64,000 bases of DNA from Streptococcus thalassemiae (GTDB taxonomy: Bacteria; Bacillota; Bacilli; Lactobacillales; Streptococcaceae): positions 1 through 64,000 of the forward strand of contig NZ_CAHJXN010000002.1 of assembly GCF_903645285.1 (NCBI RefSeq), in the 5' to 3' direction. Each line of letters opens with the position of its first letter. The first letter of the stretch is position 1. Below, in pieces: positions 48,307-56,760 of the stretch. Made by a program: the position numbers and the translations under genes. Below the pieces are notes generated by a model. The model saw only the letters and a list, made by a program, of their open reading frames with translations, was not told the origin of the DNA and ran no database searches.

Positions 48307-48786
48307 CTATAATTTAACTGCTAAACGTGCTTTTGATACTAAACTGTATGGAATTTGGACAGTTTTCTTGCGCGTCTTGTCCATATATTCCATGGTCAAC
48401 TCGTCCTCTTCAAAGGCCAACAAGGTTCCTTCAAAGACCTTTTGCTTATCGATGGCTTGGTAGAGCCCGACATGGATGTATTTCCCAACCGCTCCAGCGA
48501 CAGCATCCTTGGTTTTCAAAGGACGTTCCAAGCCTGGACTGGTGATTTCTAGGAAATATTGTTCTGGGAAGGGATCTGGCTTGATGGTGTCTAGGACAGG
48601 ACTGATCATTTCTGTCAAGTCTGCCGTGTCGTTCAAGGTAATTCCTTCAGGTTTATCTACAAAAATACTGAGAATCATGTCACTGCCAATCTTTCCATAC
48701 TCGATATCCACGAGTTCGAAAGGTGCTTGGATGACAGGTTCTACAACTTCTCTGACTAATTCTACGATTGTTGCGATTGCGTCCAC
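48307..48786 (-). CDS. rimP: ribosome maturation factor RimP
   Basis: 159 residues; 30S assembly factor. Core: [35 protein letters not shown] and [16 protein letters not shown] are diagnostic. The frame also opens at ATG 48834, but the operon -10 box lies only 13 bp before that ATG. I therefore chose GTG 48786, which gives the usual streptococcal length; GAGGAG lies directly in front of it, which is unusually close. A GAGGCG/CGCCTC hairpin covers the leader between the two possible starts. Confidence 0.85.
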   Translation of the reverse strand: MDAIATIVELVREVVEPVIQAPFELVDIEYGKIGSDMILSIFVDKPEGITLNDTADLTEMISPVLDTIKPDPFPEQYFLEITSPGLERPLKTKDAVAGAVGKYIHVGLYQAIDKQKVFEGTLLAFEEDELTMEYMDKTRKKTVQIPYSLVSKARLAVKL

Positions 48787-48846
48787 CTCCTCATAAGTAA
48801 GAGGCGAAGATATTTCCCCGCCTCTCTTTCTCATATTCTTACCCTT

Positions 48847-48875
48847 AGTATATCACATTTGCTAACTTATGTAAA
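48847..48875 (-). promoter_or_regulatory. promoter of rimP-nusA-infB operon
   Basis: TTTACA (48870-48875), 17 bp, TATACT (48847-48852). Transcription should begin near 48840, only a few bases before ATG 48834, which decides against that start codon for rimP. Confidence 0.75.
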
Positions 48876-48912
48876 GCAAAAGCACTTATACAGCCTGATT
48901 TCAGGCTATTTC

Positions 48913-49548
48913 TTAAAATTCTGCCTCAACACGGTAGATAACTTGCCCCTTGTTGGAGAATTTTTGCTCGTATTCTGTCATGACATTGCCTTCAAAATCA
49001 CTAGCATGTAAGTCTAGCCAGACGCCGTTGAGCTTCATGCCATACTGAGAAAAGCTCACTAGGCTGTACTCAAACAAGCCACGGTTATCCGTCTTGAAAT
49101 GAATTTCTCCATTTTCAGGCAAGATACGTTTGAAGGTATCCAAGAAGGTCTTGTAGGTCAAACGGCGCTTTTCATGGCGTTTTTTCGGCCATGGATCTGA
49201 AAAATTCAGATACAAGCGATCAATCTCACCGTCTTCAAAGTAGTCAGTCAAGTCAGAACCATCTACCCACAAGAGCTTAATGTTAGGCACTCCAACTTCA
49301 AGCACCTTGTCCAAAGCGTAGCTCAAAACAGACTTTTGAATATCAATCCCGATATAGTTGATGTCAGGGTTTTGCTTGGCCATACCTGAAACAAAGGCAC
49401 CCTTTCCACTTCCAACTTCCACATGAATGGGATTGTCGTTTCCGAACAAGTTCCGCCATTTCCCCTTGGCTTCCAAGGGATTGAGGACCACATACTGGGG
49501 ATTTGCCTCTAGTAATTCTGTCGCCCCTTTACGATTTCTAACTCTCAT
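48913..49548 (-). CDS. trmB: tRNA (guanine-N7)-methyltransferase
   Basis: 211-residue SAM-dependent enzyme forming m7G46 in tRNA. Motif [18 protein letters not shown]; then [17 protein letters not shown]; catalytic region [21 protein letters not shown]; and C-terminal [15 protein letters not shown] 49548 overlaps the ccrZ stop (ATGA), so the pair is translationally coupled; the longer frame upstream lies inside ccrZ. Confidence 0.96.
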   Translation of the reverse strand: MRVRNRKGATELLEANPQYVVLNPLEAKGKWRNLFGNDNPIHVEVGSGKGAFVSGMAKQNPDINYIGIDIQKSVLSYALDKVLEVGVPNIKLLWVDGSDLTDYFEDGEIDRLYLNFSDPWPKKRHEKRRLTYKTFLDTFKRILPENGEIHFKTDNRGLFEYSLVSFSQYGMKLNGVWLDLHASDFEGNVMTEYEQKFSNKGQVIYRVEAEF

Positions 49549-50339
49549 CTTCTCTTTCCATACTTGTCTCGGAAGTGACGCAAGCCATGAATCTCCCGAT
49601 TGACATTTTCTAAATCTTGGTTCATATAATACTTGGAAATCTGGCTCAAATAAGACAATTGACCGTACCAATACAATTTACTTAATACCGTTTGATTGTA
49701 CTTGTAACCGTAGTAGGTCAACCATTCCTTCCACTGATGTTCTGGAATATAATGGCAGAGCATATGGGCCACATCAAACATGCGATCGGTCAAGCGAACC
49801 GAATCCCAATCTACCAAATAAATCAAGCCACTATCTGTCTCAATCCAATTACTATGTCGTACATCTCCATGGACAATGGTCGCATAGTCCTCTCTAAATC
49901 CTGGTATAGTCTGACGTAAATCAGCCATCACTTCACTGATAAAATGATTTTTACGCAAAGCATCTGGAGCCGTTTCTTGCCAAGACTGTAGTAAATCTAC
50001 AGGTGTTTCCATGGCATATCCCAAACGACTCAACTGTGTCATCAACGGACGTGAGCGATGAAGACGGGTTAAGATATTGACGATTTGTTTACGATTCATA
50101 TCATAGGGGGTCAATATCTTGCCTGTCAACCATTCTTGAGCACACATATCACGCCCATCTGCCAAACGGCGACTCCATAATAATTGTGGAGCAATTTGTT
50201 CTCTAGCTAGACCAGGTAGGATTGGAGAGGTGTTCATTTTTACAAAGATACGCTTCCCATCAGGATAGCTACCCATATAAGCCTTGCCACTTTTCCCAGG
50301 TATGGGAGTCAGTGTTAGCTCATTATCACCCAAATCCAT
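49545..50339 (-). CDS. ccrZ: cell-cycle regulator CcrZ, choline-kinase-like fold
   Basis: 264 residues with a phosphotransferase (APH/choline kinase) fold. [11 protein letters not shown] (catalytic loop, about 156-166) and [21 protein letters not shown] (metal-binding Asp) are intact. In pneumococcus the gene directly before trmB encodes CcrZ, which binds FtsZ and times DnaA-dependent replication; this one has the same context and length. ATG 50339 with GAAAGAAA upstream. Assignment is by position and motif memory. Confidence 0.85.
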   Translation of the reverse strand: MDLGDNELTLTPIPGKSGKAYMGSYPDGKRIFVKMNTSPILPGLAREQIAPQLLWSRRLADGRDMCAQEWLTGKILTPYDMNRKQIVNILTRLHRSRPLMTQLSRLGYAMETPVDLLQSWQETAPDALRKNHFISEVMADLRQTIPGFREDYATIVHGDVRHSNWIETDSGLIYLVDWDSVRLTDRMFDVAHMLCHYIPEHQWKEWLTYYGYKYNQTVLSKLYWYGQLSYLSQISKYYMNQDLENVNREIHGLRHFRDKYGKRR

Positions 50340-50420
50340 TTCTTTCCTCCGTATAAAGTTTCCTTACTATTCTACTAGTTTTTGACCTATTCGTCAACCG
50401 CTCCACACCCGATTCTCAAA

Positions 50421-50433
50421 GAAAAGCCTCTAG
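50421..50433 (+). repeat. 13-bp direct repeat, left
   Basis: GAAAAGCCTCTAG here is repeated at 51965-51977. The two copies bracket the IS30-type element and its outer inverted repeats. Confidence 0.7.
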
Positions 50434-50469
50434 GGTAACTTCTCAAAGTAACTTCCACTTGCCTGACCA

Positions 50470-50485
50470 AAGTGGAAATTAGTCT
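50470..50485 (+). repeat. outer inverted repeat, left
   Basis: AGTGGAAATTAGTCT here pairs with AGACTAACTTCCACT at 51915-51929, outside the IS30-element terminal repeats. Confidence 0.6.
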
Positions 50486-50498
50486 AAAACGGATTTTT

Positions 50499-51760
50499 AT
50501 GGTGGAATTAAGTATGAGACGTTTGAATTAGAAATGAGGCTCACTATGACAAAACATAAACACCTTACCCTTTCAGACCGTAACGATATCCAACTAGGCT
50601 TAGAGCGCGGTGAAACCTTCAAAGCTATTGGACAATCCATTCTAAAAGACCCAACCACTGTTTCTAAAGAAGTCAAACGAAACAGACAAGTCCGAGAGTC
50701 TACATGCAATAATCTTCCTTGCCCTCTACTCGACAAAGCTCCCTTTGTCTGTAATGGATGTCCTAAAAGAAGACAAAACTGTGGCTATCAGAAAATCTTC
50801 TACCTCGCTAAACAAGCTCAAAAACAGTACGAACAAACTCTTGTTGAAGCTCGTGAAGGAACTCCCCTCAATTCCAAGACCTTCTGGGAAATGGACAAAG
50901 TCATTTCTGATGGGGTTAAAAAGGGACAACACATCTATCATATCCTCAAAACTCATAACCTTGATGTCAGCTCCTCAACCGTCTATCGACACATCCGAAA
51001 AGGATACCTATCTATCGCTCCTATTGACCTAGCCAGAGCCGTTAAATTCAAAGAAAGACGGAAAACTAAGCTACCTTCCATCCCTAAAGAAGCTAAAAAA
51101 GGCCGTTCCTATGAGGATTTCCAAAACTATTTAGCACTGCATCAACTAGACTCTTGGCTGGAAATGGATACGGTTATGGGCAGAATGGGAGGTAAAGTCC
51201 TACTCACCTTCAATCTCTCTTTCTGTAACTTTATCTTCGCTAGACTTCTGGATAATAAAACTGCCCTTGAGGTTACCAAACACCTCTATGACATCAAGAA
51301 CACTCTTCACCAAGCTGATAAAGATTTCTGTCAACTCTTTCCTGTCATCCTGACAGATAATGGTGGAGAGTTTGCCAGGGTTGATGATATCGAAATGGAT
51401 GTGCGAGGAGAGAGTAAACTCTTCTTTTGTGACCCTAATCGCTCTGACCAGAAAGGGAGAATTGAGAAAAATCACACGCTGATTCGCGACATTCTGCCTA
51501 AAGGAACTTCTTTTGACAATTTAACTCAAGAGGAAATCAATCTCGTCTGTTCGCATGTCAACAGTGTCAAACGCGCTGCTTTGAATGGAAAGTCAGCCTA
51601 TGAACTCTTTGCCTTTACTTACGGAGAAGAAATTCCTAAACTTCTAGGTATTTCTAAAATACCTGCAGAAGACGTCTGTCAGTCGTCTAAATTACTCCAA
51701 CATAAGTTCTAAAAACTAACCTTTAACCACATTCAAACGTCTCACACTAACTTCCACCAT
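50499..51760 (+). mobile_element. intact IS30-family insertion sequence
   Basis: About 1262 bp with imperfect 30-bp terminal inverted repeats (left ATGGTGGAATTAAGTATGAG..., right ...CTCACACTAACTTCCACCAT) flanking one transposase gene. It separates ccrZ-trmB from the blp locus. Confidence 0.85.
50546..51712 (+). CDS. IS30-family transposase
   Basis: 388 residues. N-terminal HTH (HLTLSDRNDIQLGLERGETFKAIG, then DPTTVSKEVKRNR), a Cys-rich segment (CPLLDKAPFVCNGCPKRRQNCGYQ), a second HTH (STVYRHIRKGYL), then the DDE core: EMDTVMGR (first Asp), ILTDNGGEF (second Asp) and KGRIEKNH (Glu). No stops or frameshifts, so probably functional. ATG 50546 chosen because GAGG lies 6 nt upstream; an in-frame ATG four codons earlier has no RBS. 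Confidence 0.9.
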   Translation: MTKHKHLTLSDRNDIQLGLERGETFKAIGQSILKDPTTVSKEVKRNRQVRESTCNNLPCPLLDKAPFVCNGCPKRRQNCGYQKIFYLAKQAQKQYEQTLVEAREGTPLNSKTFWEMDKVISDGVKKGQHIYHILKTHNLDVSSSTVYRHIRKGYLSIAPIDLARAVKFKERRKTKLPSIPKEAKKGRSYEDFQNYLALHQLDSWLEMDTVMGRMGGKVLLTFNLSFCNFIFARLLDNKTALEVTKHLYDIKNTLHQADKDFCQLFPVILTDNGGEFARVDDIEMDVRGESKLFFCDPNRSDQKGRIEKNHTLIRDILPKGTSFDNLTQEEINLVCSHVNSVKRAALNGKSAYELFAFTYGEEIPKLLGISKIPAEDVCQSSKLLQHKF

Positions 51761-51914
51761 AGCGGAACTTAATCTGAAACGCTTTCAGATGAGGGGATTT
51801 TGTGCGCTCTTTTTTTCTATTCATTTTGGCTACAAAAGCAATAAAATCAAGCATTAGTAAAACCAGTGGAACTTACCCTGACACGGATTTCCACTGGTTT
51901 TTACAATTTTTATC

Positions 51915-51977
51915 AGACTAACTTCCACTTCTACTAGCGGTGGAACTTAGTTTGGGAATTTACCGAAAAGCCTCTAG
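51915..51977 (+). repeat. outer inverted repeat and 13-bp direct repeat, right
   Basis: AGACTAACTTCCACT (51915-51929) is the partner of 50470-50485. GAAAAGCCTCTAG (51965-51977) repeats 50421-50433. Between 51761 and 51914 lies a further hairpin CCAGTGGAA...TTCCACTGG, so the IS is nested in related end sequences. Confidence 0.6.
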
Positions 51978-52002
51978 ATTGGCTTGGATATCATTATAGA
52001 AA

Positions 52003-52036
52003 GAAAAAGGCAAGCACCGTCTTCTGCTTACCTTTC
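52003..52036 (-). terminator. terminator of the blp immunity operon
   Basis: Minus-strand stem GGTAAGCA/TGCTTGCC followed by TTTTT, just past the CPBP pseudogene. Confidence 0.75.
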
Positions 52037-52043
52037 ATGATTT

Positions 52044-52656
52044 TTATAAATAATATAAGAGTGGCCAAGCATTGTAAAACATGTGAACTAGAGTAGAAAC
52101 CCATAGGTTTTGGCTCTTTTTATAGGCAAAGCCCAGCAACAAGCCCCCAAGTAGATAAAAAATAAACGAAGGAACATTAGAAGGTCCATGCATGAAAGAA
52201 AAGAGAGAGGAAGTTAGCACAAGCCCTAACCAAGAGTTGTCAAAAACTGCACCTTGAAGAAGTCCTCTGAAAATGAGTTCCTCCTGGATAGGTGCCAAAA
52301 ACTGAGGAAGTCAAAATCAAAGACAGAGAAATTCCTCTGCTAACTTCCGACAAGTGTTGAACTCCTGCGCCAGAAGAAACAGCAAAGAATTTAATATAAA
52401 CCAGCGTCTCAAGCACACTTAGAAGAAAGATTGCAATGAAAAGCAAAAGTTCTTTCTTGCTTAACATCCCAAAAGAAATCATTTCAAACTTTTTAGCATA
52501 AGCAACACTCAGCGAGGTTACTAGAAGACTTACAATAATCAATTCAGATTCATTTTGAAAAAAATCCCCATGGTTAATCGTATAAGGAACTGTAATGACG
52601 ATTAGTAGTACTAAAAATCCAAAACAAAAGGCATGAAATTTATCAAAAAACTCCAT
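52044..52656 (-). pseudogene. frameshifted CPBP (CAAX/Abi) membrane protease
   Basis: The first frame from 52656 has membrane helices (AFCFGFLVLLIVITVPY, ELLLFIAIFLLSVLETLVY) and ends ISLSLILTSSVF before going off near 52300. The other frame continues APIQEELIFRGLLQG, LFSFMHGPSN, LVHMFYNAWPLLYYL, supplying the EExxxR and two His motifs of CPBP proteases. A one-base indel near 52300 splits the gene. In pneumococcus a similar protein (PncP) closes the blp locus; such proteins can act in bacteriocin immunity. Confidence 0.8.
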
Positions 52657-52685
52657 AAAACTATCCTCCTCACCAAACAGACTTC

Positions 52686-52934
52686 CTACAAGTCATCCTT
52701 TAGCTCTAACCTTTCCAAAACAAACCATTTTAGTAACCAAAATCCGACCACATAACCACCCCCTAAAAAGATAGCCATTAAAGATAGCATGGGGTTTAGG
52801 AAATAAAAGGCCACAACAGATACAAAGGTTAGCACAAAAACATTAAAGGCAATGGTGTCAGAAGCCAAGACTAGAATATAGGGCGTCAACCAGTCTAAGG
52901 TTTTGGAATCTAGGAAAAATAAGTGTTTATACAT
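52686..52934 (-). CDS. blpZ: BlpZ-like membrane protein
   Basis: 82 residues, three hydrophobic stretches (TPYILVLASDTIAFNVFVLTFVSVVAFYFL, LSLMAIFLGGGYVVGFWLL), and a charged tail LERLELKDDL. Length, sequence and position between BlpY and a CPBP gene match pneumococcal BlpZ as I remember it. Presumed bacteriocin immunity accessory. ATG 52934 with GAGGAGG upstream. Confidence 0.75.
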   Translation of the reverse strand: MYKHLFFLDSKTLDWLTPYILVLASDTIAFNVFVLTFVSVVAFYFLNPMLSLMAIFLGGGYVVGFWLLKWFVLERLELKDDL

Positions 52935-52975
52935 GATGACCTCCTCTATGGCTGAAAAGCAAGACTTTTATTTTT

Positions 52976-53665
52976 TTACCCCAAGACCCTATGTAAAAAA
53001 GTGAGCAAAAATGGTAAGTTTGCGATGATATTATTAACAATATGAATCGAATAAGAAGGATAGATACTCTTCGTATAACGTGTTAGACAGGCAAATAGAC
53101 AGCCCACTGCCGTATAGACAAAAATATCTGCGAGACTTGGCAAGCTAGAAAAGTGGGGCAAGGCAAATAAGAATGACGGAAAGAGAAGATCCAGCCCCCA
53201 CCTCGAATTCTTACAGAAGGCATGTTGAAGCAGTCCTCTACACACCAATTCTTCCATCAGAGGTCCTAGTACGATTAAGGTTAGGTAAACACCAAACTCC
53301 GCAAAATTTGTCTCACTATAGGCAATAAACAAATTCCACCCTTCGTTCGTCCCCTGAACGTGTTTAGCTGTCAGATAGTTAAAGCAGATAAGTACAACAG
53401 CGGCTAACACCGTCAGAACAGAATAGCTCAACCACTTTTTCCTAGGGATGCGAAAGAGATAAGCATGGCCCGACCTAACCAAAATCCAAATCATCAAGCA
53501 GATAAAGAGAAGGCTGATGATGTTTCGAATCCAGATAAGATTTCCTACCCAAGACGAGAACTCCCAATAATTGCTCCAAAATTGGGTCGTCCAAGACAGT
53601 CCGAAAAACAGAAACAAATAAGAAAGAATGGCACTCGTTTTAAAAAGAATAGAGTGTTTTTTCAT
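52976..53665 (-). CDS. blpY: BlpY, CPBP-family bacteriocin immunity protein
   Basis: 229 residues with about six membrane segments. CPBP motifs: PLMEELVCRGLLQH (EExxxR, about 139-152), FALPHFSS (His) and SYSIHIVNNIIANL (second His/Asn). This length and sequence correspond to pneumococcal BlpY, linked to self-immunity. Start ATG 53665 (MKKHSILFK) with GGAGGG upstream. Intact. Confidence 0.85.
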   Translation of the reverse strand: MKKHSILFKTSAILSYLFLFFGLSWTTQFWSNYWEFSSWVGNLIWIRNIISLLFICLMIWILVRSGHAYLFRIPRKKWLSYSVLTVLAAVVLICFNYLTAKHVQGTNEGWNLFIAYSETNFAEFGVYLTLIVLGPLMEELVCRGLLQHAFCKNSRWGLDLLFPSFLFALPHFSSLPSLADIFVYTAVGCLFACLTRYTKSIYPSYSIHIVNNIIANLPFLLTFLHRVLG

Positions 53666-53730
53666 AGAAACCCTCCCCGCTATCTACAAGACAGGATAAC
53701 CTCCTCCTGTCAGGCTCTATTACTGCAAGA

Positions 53731-54114
53731 TTAAGAAGACAGTTTGTTCTTTTTAAGGCTAACCTGACTACTAGATAATAGATACATTAAGGCATTAAAG
53801 ACAATGAAAATATGTCCATAGAATAAAATCAACCTCGCATCCAAACCAAGATAAAGTTTGACCATCAAAAAGATGAGCAAAAGAATTTGAAACCATAAGG
53901 TTTTTCCAAAAATAAATTTAAAGCGATTTCGAATATCTACTTCCTTGCTTTTTACCGCCACCCCTTTATTAGCAAGAAGGAAAACGCCTGCTTCAAACAA
54001 GCCACTGTAGAGAACAATCCACCCAATCGATACATTAGAGATTTGTAAAAATTTCCCTAAAAGAATATTCAACACACTACTCAAGAAAATAACAAAAAAT
54101 AATCTGTATTTCAT
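53731..54114 (-). CDS. blpX: BlpX-like membrane protein
   Basis: 127 residues from ATG 54114 (GGAGG 8 nt upstream). Four hydrophobic segments: FFVIFLSSVLNILLGKFL, IGWIVLYSGLFEAGVFLLA, LWFQILLLIFLMVKLYLGL and LILFYGHIFIVFNALMYLL. No catalytic motif. By position before BlpY it is most likely BlpX, an immunity-region protein; the name is tentative. Confidence 0.6.
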   Translation of the reverse strand: MKYRLFFVIFLSSVLNILLGKFLQISNVSIGWIVLYSGLFEAGVFLLANKGVAVKSKEVDIRNRFKFIFGKTLWFQILLLIFLMVKLYLGLDARLILFYGHIFIVFNALMYLLSSSQVSLKKNKLSS

Positions 54115-54196
54115 ATTAAATACCTCCATTCATTTATTTCACGAACTTTTTAATAGAGCCTTCTACTCAAATATACTGCCAGAAGAGGATAGAAAG

Positions 54197-54601
54197 TTAC
54201 TTTTTATAATACTTCAAGCCCCAAATGAGCAGAAGCATGATAAGCAAGCAGAGAATAGCGCCAATATAAGCAATTAGTTGTTGGTAAGATTCTCCTGCTG
54301 TGATACCTCTATACAAACAGATAATAGACATAAAACCTGTCAAGCCGATATACATGAGTTGATTGGTTCTAGGACTAACCAAATCATCATCTTCAAACTC
54401 TCTTATTCTCATTTCCCTAGTGAGGTAAACAGTAACCAAAATAGAGGCCAAGTTAATAACCACTAAAAGAAATTGGAGAACTACGGAAAAATTTAAAAAC
54501 TGACGAGATAGAAATAGATAAGTAGAGACAAGTAAAGGCAACTGACCTAGGAACAATCTCGCAAGGAAGATGTTCCGTTTTTTAGCAAGAAAAGTTTTCA
54601 T
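54197..54601 (-). CDS. blp-locus four-helix membrane protein
   Basis: 134 residues with four hydrophobic segments (IFLARLFLGQLPLLVSTYLFL, VVLQFLLVVINLASILVTVYL, LMYIGLTGFMSIICLY, YIGAILCLLIMLLLIWGL) and a short acidic loop EFEDDD. I do not recognise a family; the immunity region suggests a role against bacteriocins. Its start overlaps the stop of the 54-residue gene upstream, so they are coupled. Confidence 0.7.
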   Translation of the reverse strand: MKTFLAKKRNIFLARLFLGQLPLLVSTYLFLSRQFLNFSVVLQFLLVVINLASILVTVYLTREMRIREFEDDDLVSPRTNQLMYIGLTGFMSIICLYRGITAGESYQQLIAYIGAILCLLIMLLLIWGLKYYKK

Positions 54602-54762
54602 TTCTTTGCTCCTTTCTTTTTAGTTAAAGCAAAATAGATCACAACCGCAATCATATAGGCTATGGTATAAAATAGATGATACCAAATACTCTCCCTAAGC
54701 GGATAAAGAAGGATAGACATGATCAGATACAGAACGAAAATGATTAGTATTTTTTTCTTCAT
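54598..54762 (-). CDS. 54-residue membrane protein, first gene of immunity operon
   Basis: Read directly from sequence: MKKKILIIFVLYLIMSILLY, then YHLFYTIAYMIAVVIYFAL and a basic end KKKGAKK. Two membrane segments. Strong RBS AGGAGG before the ATG, and TGA overlapping the next ATG (ATGA). Behind a BlpR-like promoter site. Typical size for small immunity or accessory proteins; function unknown. Confidence 0.7.
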   Translation of the reverse strand: MKKKILIIFVLYLIMSILLYPLRESIWYHLFYTIAYMIAVVIYFALTKKKGAKK

Positions 54763-54829
54763 AAGATTTCCTCCTAAATGTATGCTTTATCTTAGTTTAG
54801 CTACAACCTTTACACTGCTAGTATAGCAC

Positions 54830-54886
54830 TCATTTTATCCTTGGATCACTCAAATCATAAATGGTCATCAAAACCTCTTGAATTGT
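54830..54886 (-). promoter_or_regulatory. candidate BlpR-controlled promoter of the immunity operon
   Basis: Minus strand: direct repeats ACAATTCAA (54878-54886) and ACCATTTAT (54857-54865) with a 12-bp spacer, then 21 bp and -10 TATACT at 54830-54835 (TGC before it). The 9-12-9 geometry matches ComE/BlpR-type sites and the site at 57666. Confidence 0.55.
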
Positions 54887-54972
54887 AAAAATTTAAAAAG
54901 CAAGCATGGAAAACATACTTGCCCTGGGGGAACTTGACAATGTGAAAATACAAAATAGAAAACTACTCACCC

Positions 54973-55329
54973 TCACTTCCGTATGTTCTCATATATTCTC
55001 ATAATCGCAACAAGGATAGCAGCTGTCCCACTTGCCAAAGCGATAAGGGTAATGATAATGTTGAGGATTTCAGGCGTACTCCCTATTCTATTGATAAGAC
55101 GGAGTAGGGATATAACTGTCAACTGAATCAGGAGTATTGATTCTACTCTTACCATTGAAGTAAGTCTGTTTTCAACTGCATATAAAAAGGCTGGTAGCAT
55201 AACACAGGCTATAGCAATCACAAACAGGTTGCTCCCTGTTTCTTCTCCCTTGTTCACCACGGAAATCATGAGAAGATTCGATGCTATAATCAACGTAGAA
55301 CAGATGATAAAAAAGGATTTCTTATTCAT
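54973..55329 (-). CDS. unknown four-helix membrane protein after blpH
   Basis: 118 residues; hydrophobic segments at about 6-24 (FFIICSTLIIASNLLMISVV), 33-50, 64-82 and 90-110 (IIITLIALASGTAAILVAIM). No recognised family. It takes the place where blpC (pheromone) and blpB-blpA (exporter) normally lie after blpH. RBS ATGAGGTATCCTAT is moderate. Probably an immunity or accessory protein; function not known. Confidence 0.6.
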   Translation of the reverse strand: MNKKSFFIICSTLIIASNLLMISVVNKGEETGSNLFVIAIACVMLPAFLYAVENRLTSMVRVESILLIQLTVISLLRLINRIGSTPEILNIIITLIALASGTAAILVAIMRIYENIRK

Positions 55330-55397
55330 ATAGGATACCTCATATACTATGGCATTTTAATTGATGACTACAGGTAGTACTTCTTTCAACAGATCTT

Positions 55398-56747
55398 CTA
55401 ATCATCAACCGACATCGAGTGAACCGTTAAAACCTGACGAAAGACTTGATTTTGACAGGTGGTATTTAGACTGGTATTAGGATGGCTTTCCACAATTTTC
55501 ATGACGGTATAGAGACCAACTCCTCTCTCTTCCCCTTTAGAACTGGCTCCAAAGGAGAAAATCTCAGAAATATCTATGCCCTCTTCTTTGATGGAATTTT
55601 CAATGATAAAGGTCTCCTGTGCTCCATTTTTTAAAAAGGCGATTGAAACATGAGGTTGACTGGCCTCTGCACTGGCTTCAATAGCATTGTCACCAAGGAT
55701 GGACACAATGGTTAGAAAATCAAGTAGACTCATCCCCTCGACCTGAATCTCCTCAGGAACTTCGACATTAAAGACAATCTTCTTATCTCTAGCTTTTAGA
55801 AATTTCCCTGCTAGAAGACTTTTGAGGGCACGGTCCCGAATATTTACCAATCTGCCAAGGTCATATTTGTTGTCCTGCAATTTCTGACTAGAATCCTTTA
55901 AGACCGAGTCGTAGACCTCTTTTATCTGCTCCATATCCTCCTCTTCAATGCCCAGACGTAAACTGGTCAAGAGGTTGGTGTAGTCATGGCGAAAACTCCG
56001 GACTTCCTTGTAAAGTTCCTCTATATGCCGACTATAGCGTTCCATATCTCTGTAGCGCAAGGCCTGTTCTTGGTCCAATCTCTCATGGAGTTTGTCCTTC
56101 AAATAGGTATCTAGCTTCTTGATAATACCCATAAAAAAGAGTAGGTAAAAGACTAGGATGAGATGGCGAACAGTCGTTGATTGAATACCTTGTTCATATT
56201 CAAAGAAAGACAGACTTTGCATCACTAGATAGTAAGCCCCCATTATCCAGTTAATCGTAGTCAGGGACTTTTGAAAACCTTTATCGAGAGTCTCCCTTCT
56301 CAAACTAGTAAAATCATAGTCTAACCATTTCAAAAAGGCTAGAGAAATAAAGCAAATGAAAATTTTTATACATAACCAAATAAAAGAGCGGTCATCATAC
56401 ACATGCCCTTGCCCCAAAAATGGAATCACAAAATAGGAGACTACCCTGAAAAAAAGATTCACCAACATCATTGGGAAGAGACCATAAAAGAAGAGTAGTT
56501 TTTTAGGAAGCCCTCTTAACAATAAGAAAGATAAACCAATGCCGTACAAGGGTTCCATAAAATAAGTTAGGTAAGTATTTCCTACTATATAGTTAATCGT
56601 TACAAAAACGACTGCTAAAAGTAACTTAAAAAGAAAAGCTTTAAAAAATCTCTCCAGAGTTAGAACAATTCCATCCACCTTAAAAAATATAAACAATTCC
56701 AATCCAGCTATCAAAAATGAATATACTATCTTCCAAACTATTTCCAT
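55398..56747 (-). CDS. blpH: BlpH peptide-pheromone histidine kinase
   Basis: 449 residues, HPK10/AgrC-ComD type. Six to seven membrane segments in residues 1-215 form the peptide-sensing domain. Then a coiled linker (KLDTYLKDKLHERLDQEQALRYRDMERYSRHIEELY), the phosphoacceptor box FRHDYTNLL (His about 253) and the ATPase region: ILGDNAIEAS (N box), GASSKGEERGVGLYTVMKIVE (G box). In pneumococcus BlpH senses BlpC. Here BlpC and its exporter are missing. Its stop-start spacing to blpR (13 nt) shows an operon. Confidence 0.88.
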   Translation of the reverse strand: MEIVWKIVYSFLIAGLELFIFFKVDGIVLTLERFFKAFLFKLLLAVVFVTINYIVGNTYLTYFMEPLYGIGLSFLLLRGLPKKLLFFYGLFPMMLVNLFFRVVSYFVIPFLGQGHVYDDRSFIWLCIKIFICFISLAFLKWLDYDFTSLRRETLDKGFQKSLTTINWIMGAYYLVMQSLSFFEYEQGIQSTTVRHLILVFYLLFFMGIIKKLDTYLKDKLHERLDQEQALRYRDMERYSRHIEELYKEVRSFRHDYTNLLTSLRLGIEEEDMEQIKEVYDSVLKDSSQKLQDNKYDLGRLVNIRDRALKSLLAGKFLKARDKKIVFNVEVPEEIQVEGMSLLDFLTIVSILGDNAIEASAEASQPHVSIAFLKNGAQETFIIENSIKEEGIDISEIFSFGASSKGEERGVGLYTVMKIVESHPNTSLNTTCQNQVFRQVLTVHSMSVDD

Positions 56748-56760
56748 TACATCACCTCAC

